Below, in pieces: positions 28,709 through 29,955 of a stretch of DNA of 29,955 nucleotides. Source of the DNA: a virus. Every line of letters starts with the position of its first letter. The first letter of the stretch is position 1. Where the stretch lies: the IMG/VR virus record IMGVR_UViG_3300042390_000402, positions 1 through 29,955 of that record. One strand, 5' to 3'. The translations under genes and the position numbers were made by a program. The notes under the pieces were generated by a model. That model did no database searches and was not told the DNA's origin. It saw only the letters and a list, made by a program, of their open reading frames with translations.

Positions 28709-29275
28709 ATGCGCCGCATCATCAAAGCCCCGCAGACCATCGTCCTCCTCTCCGGGTACGCCCGCAGCGGGAAGGACACCTTTGCGGAAGGCATGACCCG
28801 CTATAGCCAAGACATCAAACGCATCGCCTTCGCTGACGCCCTCAAGGACGCCGCCAACGACTTCGCCTATCAGCTCGGGCTGACGGCTAACTTCTTTGAC
28901 GAGACCTTCAAGAAAGAACACCGCGACACCTTGGTCGCTATGGGTCGGTTCGCCCGCTCCATGCATAAGGATGTCTTCATCTTCAACTTGACCGAGTCCG
29001 CCAAGAAGGAACGGGGCCACGTCGTCGTCCCAGACACCCGCTACATCAACGAGGTGGTCGTGACCAAGCAACTGATGGGCGAGGTGCGTGGTTGGCGCGT
29101 CATCCATCTGCACATCGAGACCGAAGGGGTCGGCCCGGCTAACGAGGAAGAGGCCGCCAGCATCCGCGAGATGCTCGAAGGCACAATCCCCGACCAGACG
29201 TACGTCTTCAAACCTAACACCGCCGTGACGATCCGCGAGGTCGCCGCCTCGGTCGCCAAGCACCTCCAACTATGA
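28709..29275 (+). CDS. Deoxynucleoside monophosphate kinase-like
   Basis: The 188-residue product has a P-loop GYARSGKDTF at 16-25, which is the form found in phage dNMP kinases such as T4 gp1 (GxxRSGKDT). It continues with KRIAFADALKDAANDFAYQL, an R-x-x-M-x-K type helix (GRFARSMHKDVFIFNLTE), VVVPDTRYINEV (Walker B-like, with D) and a C-terminal VFKPNTAVTIREVAASV. It would phosphorylate dNMPs to dNDPs for phage DNA synthesis, perhaps including modified bases. No base-modifying enzyme is visible here. It starts four bases after the previous gene and ends in an ATGA overlap. Confidence 0.82.
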   Translation: MRRIIKAPQTIVLLSGYARSGKDTFAEGMTRYSQDIKRIAFADALKDAANDFAYQLGLTANFFDETFKKEHRDTLVAMGRFARSMHKDVFIFNLTESAKKERGHVVVPDTRYINEVVVTKQLMGEVRGWRVIHLHIETEGVGPANEEEAASIREMLEGTIPDQTYVFKPNTAVTIREVAASVAKHLQL

Positions 29276-29625
29276 GCGAGCATACATTTGAGGACATCTA
29301 TAAGTCCGTTCAAAACCTTGAGGCTGGAAGTTTTGTGACCTTCAACGGTTTCCCAATGGTTGTAGAAACTCAAACAACTACATACAATCGCTACTATGGT
29401 GAGTTGCGATGGGTGAACCAGTTGGACGGCAAGTTGCAAATAGATGTAACGGTTCGTGTTGGCATCAATCTTGACTCTGAAGTGACACGCCTCAAGGCAG
29501 AGATTGAGTGCTTAAAGGATGAGGTCGGACTAATGAACCAACTTTGGGAAAAACATCTCACTCCCAAAATCAGAAAGGCTATGGTTGAAGCCTGCAAAAA
29601 GCAGACCAAACACTTTAACCAATGA
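29272..29625 (+). CDS. AT-richer small protein with coiled coil (117 aa)
   Basis: ATG 29272 overlaps the kinase stop. The first half (SEHTFEDIYKSVQNLEAGSF, VTFNGFPMVVETQTTTYNRY, LQIDVTVRVGINLD) looks beta-rich. The second half is a coiled coil with SEVTRLKAEIECLKDEV, a relative of the ENARLKAEVERL unit, and a basic tail. The DNA is markedly poorer in GC than the kinase gene (23 of 60 bases at 29341-29400 versus 39 of 60 at 29101-29160). It looks like a recently acquired cassette in the early operon. Function unknown. Confidence 0.65.
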   Translation: MSEHTFEDIYKSVQNLEAGSFVTFNGFPMVVETQTTTYNRYYGELRWVNQLDGKLQIDVTVRVGINLDSEVTRLKAEIECLKDEVGLMNQLWEKHLTPKIRKAMVEACKKQTKHFNQ

Positions 29626-29906
29626 GCAAGAAGCCCACCAAGCAGGAACGCATCGAGGAGCTGGAACGGCAACTCGCTCAGGTCAACGCCCTCAACAAGC
29701 AACTCGCCGACGTCCTGAAGATGACCGAGGACGGTCAATGGGTCGTCATCTCCGAGAAGGACTTGAACCGCTACCGCAACGGCATCGATGTCCTCATCAA
29801 GGCCGGCGACGCCCTCGACGAACACCTGGGCGAGTTCGACCCGACCGAGGCAGGCTTCGAGGTTCGGCAACTGTGGGCGAAGGCCAAGGCTTCGGATAAC
29901 TTCTGA
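29622..29906 (+). CDS. Coiled-coil small protein (copy B, complete)
   Basis: ATG 29622 overlaps the previous stop as ATGA. The 94-residue product starts SKKPTKQERIEELERQLAQV, a leucine-heptad coiled coil (also NALNKQLADVLK), followed by MTEDGQWVVISEKDLNRYRN and a helix IDVLIKAGDALDEHLG with an acidic patch, ending FEVRQLWAKAKASDNF. It is the complete version of the partial gene at the left end. The C-terminal 127 bases of the shared stretch are identical, while the rest differs at 19 sites yet keeps the frame intact, so both versions are under selection. Function unknown. Confidence 0.75.
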   Translation: MSKKPTKQERIEELERQLAQVNALNKQLADVLKMTEDGQWVVISEKDLNRYRNGIDVLIKAGDALDEHLGEFDPTEAGFEVRQLWAKAKASDNF

Positions 29907-29955
29907 CATGAACGACATGGACAAATCTGCACCCATGATGTGCGTCTTCATGCTC
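29633..29955. repeat. Right copy of imperfect terminal direct repeat
   Basis: This is the partner of 1-323. It is gap-free, with 19 substitutions within its first 196 bases and 127 identical bases at its end (29829-29955). It marks the joining point of a 29,632-bp circle or concatemer unit. Confidence 0.95.
29908..29955 (+). CDS. Micro membrane protein, 3' partial (same gene as 276)
   Basis: The frame starting at ATG 29908 is identical to the first 16 codons of the gene at 276-407 and runs off the end of the window inside the hydrophobic segment (SAPMMCVFML). On a closed molecule it is the same gene. Confidence 0.6.
   Translation, partial: MNDMDKSAPMMCVFML

Noticed and set aside
1-29955. 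tRNA, integrase, repressor or attachment site
   Set aside because: I saw no cloverleaf, no integrase-type motif and no divergent promoter region; temperate life style is therefore not supported, although absence cannot be proven by eye.

Overview
The window looks like one complete, small tailed-phage genome (Caudoviricetes) rather than bacterial chromosome. About 50 tightly packed genes all lie on the + strand. They include a full lambda-type packaging and head set, a tail module, a lysis cassette and a recombination/replication set. No integrase, excisionase, repressor or minus-strand gene is visible, so a virulent life style is likely but not proven. The first 323 bases match the last 323 bases without a gap (19 mismatches, all in the first 196 bases, then 127 identical bases). 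The natural repeat length is therefore 29,632 bp and the molecule is circular, concatemeric or terminally redundant. The host cannot be named from sequence. It is GC-rich in most genes, uses few Shine-Dalgarno sequences and has C/A-rich gene leaders. The lysis genes (lipoprotein spanin candidate, exported transglycosylase) indicate a Gram-negative-type envelope. A Verrucomicrobiota- or Bacteroidota-like aquatic host is only a guess.

Layout. 1-1940: end of the early cluster (coiled-coil protein, micro membrane protein, HTH-like protein, metallophosphoesterase, winged-helix-like protein). 1970-3325: DnaB-N/RepA-like replicative ATPase, followed by a hairpin-rich gap (3326-3499) that is the best origin candidate. 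3500-4576: small DNA-binding-like proteins, including an HTH protein just before the late genes. 4577-4667: gap that is the best cos candidate. 4668-11126: terminase small and large subunits, gpW-like protein, lambda-type portal, S49 prohead protease, coiled-coil scaffold candidate and major capsid protein, closed by a strong hairpin terminator. 11209-16548: connector and tail proteins, with an unusually short tape-measure candidate (254 aa) and no large tail-tip protein. 16586-20386: receptor-binding and fibre proteins with repeats and shuffled modules. 20390-23403: lysis region (membrane proteins, u-spanin-like lipoprotein, holin candidate, exported lytic transglycosylase). 23400-29906: RuvC-like resolvase, ERF annealing protein, a string of small overlapping coiled-coil and unknown genes, RecE-like PD-(D/E)XK nuclease, candidate ssDNA-binding protein, dNMP kinase, and then back into the early cluster across the junction.

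How it fits together. The RepA/DnaB-like ATPase has no accompanying polymerase, so replication must borrow host machinery. The nuclease, ERF annealase, resolvase and dNMP kinase would process DNA into concatemers. The GpA-type terminase would cut these and fill heads built from portal, protease, scaffold and capsid protein. Genes are often coupled by ATGA, GTGA, TGATG or TAATG overlaps. Several AT-richer cassettes (about 19.36-20.0, 25.5-25.8, 26.8-27.05, 27.9-28.26 and 29.28-29.6 kb) interrupt the GC-rich backbone and look like recent gains.
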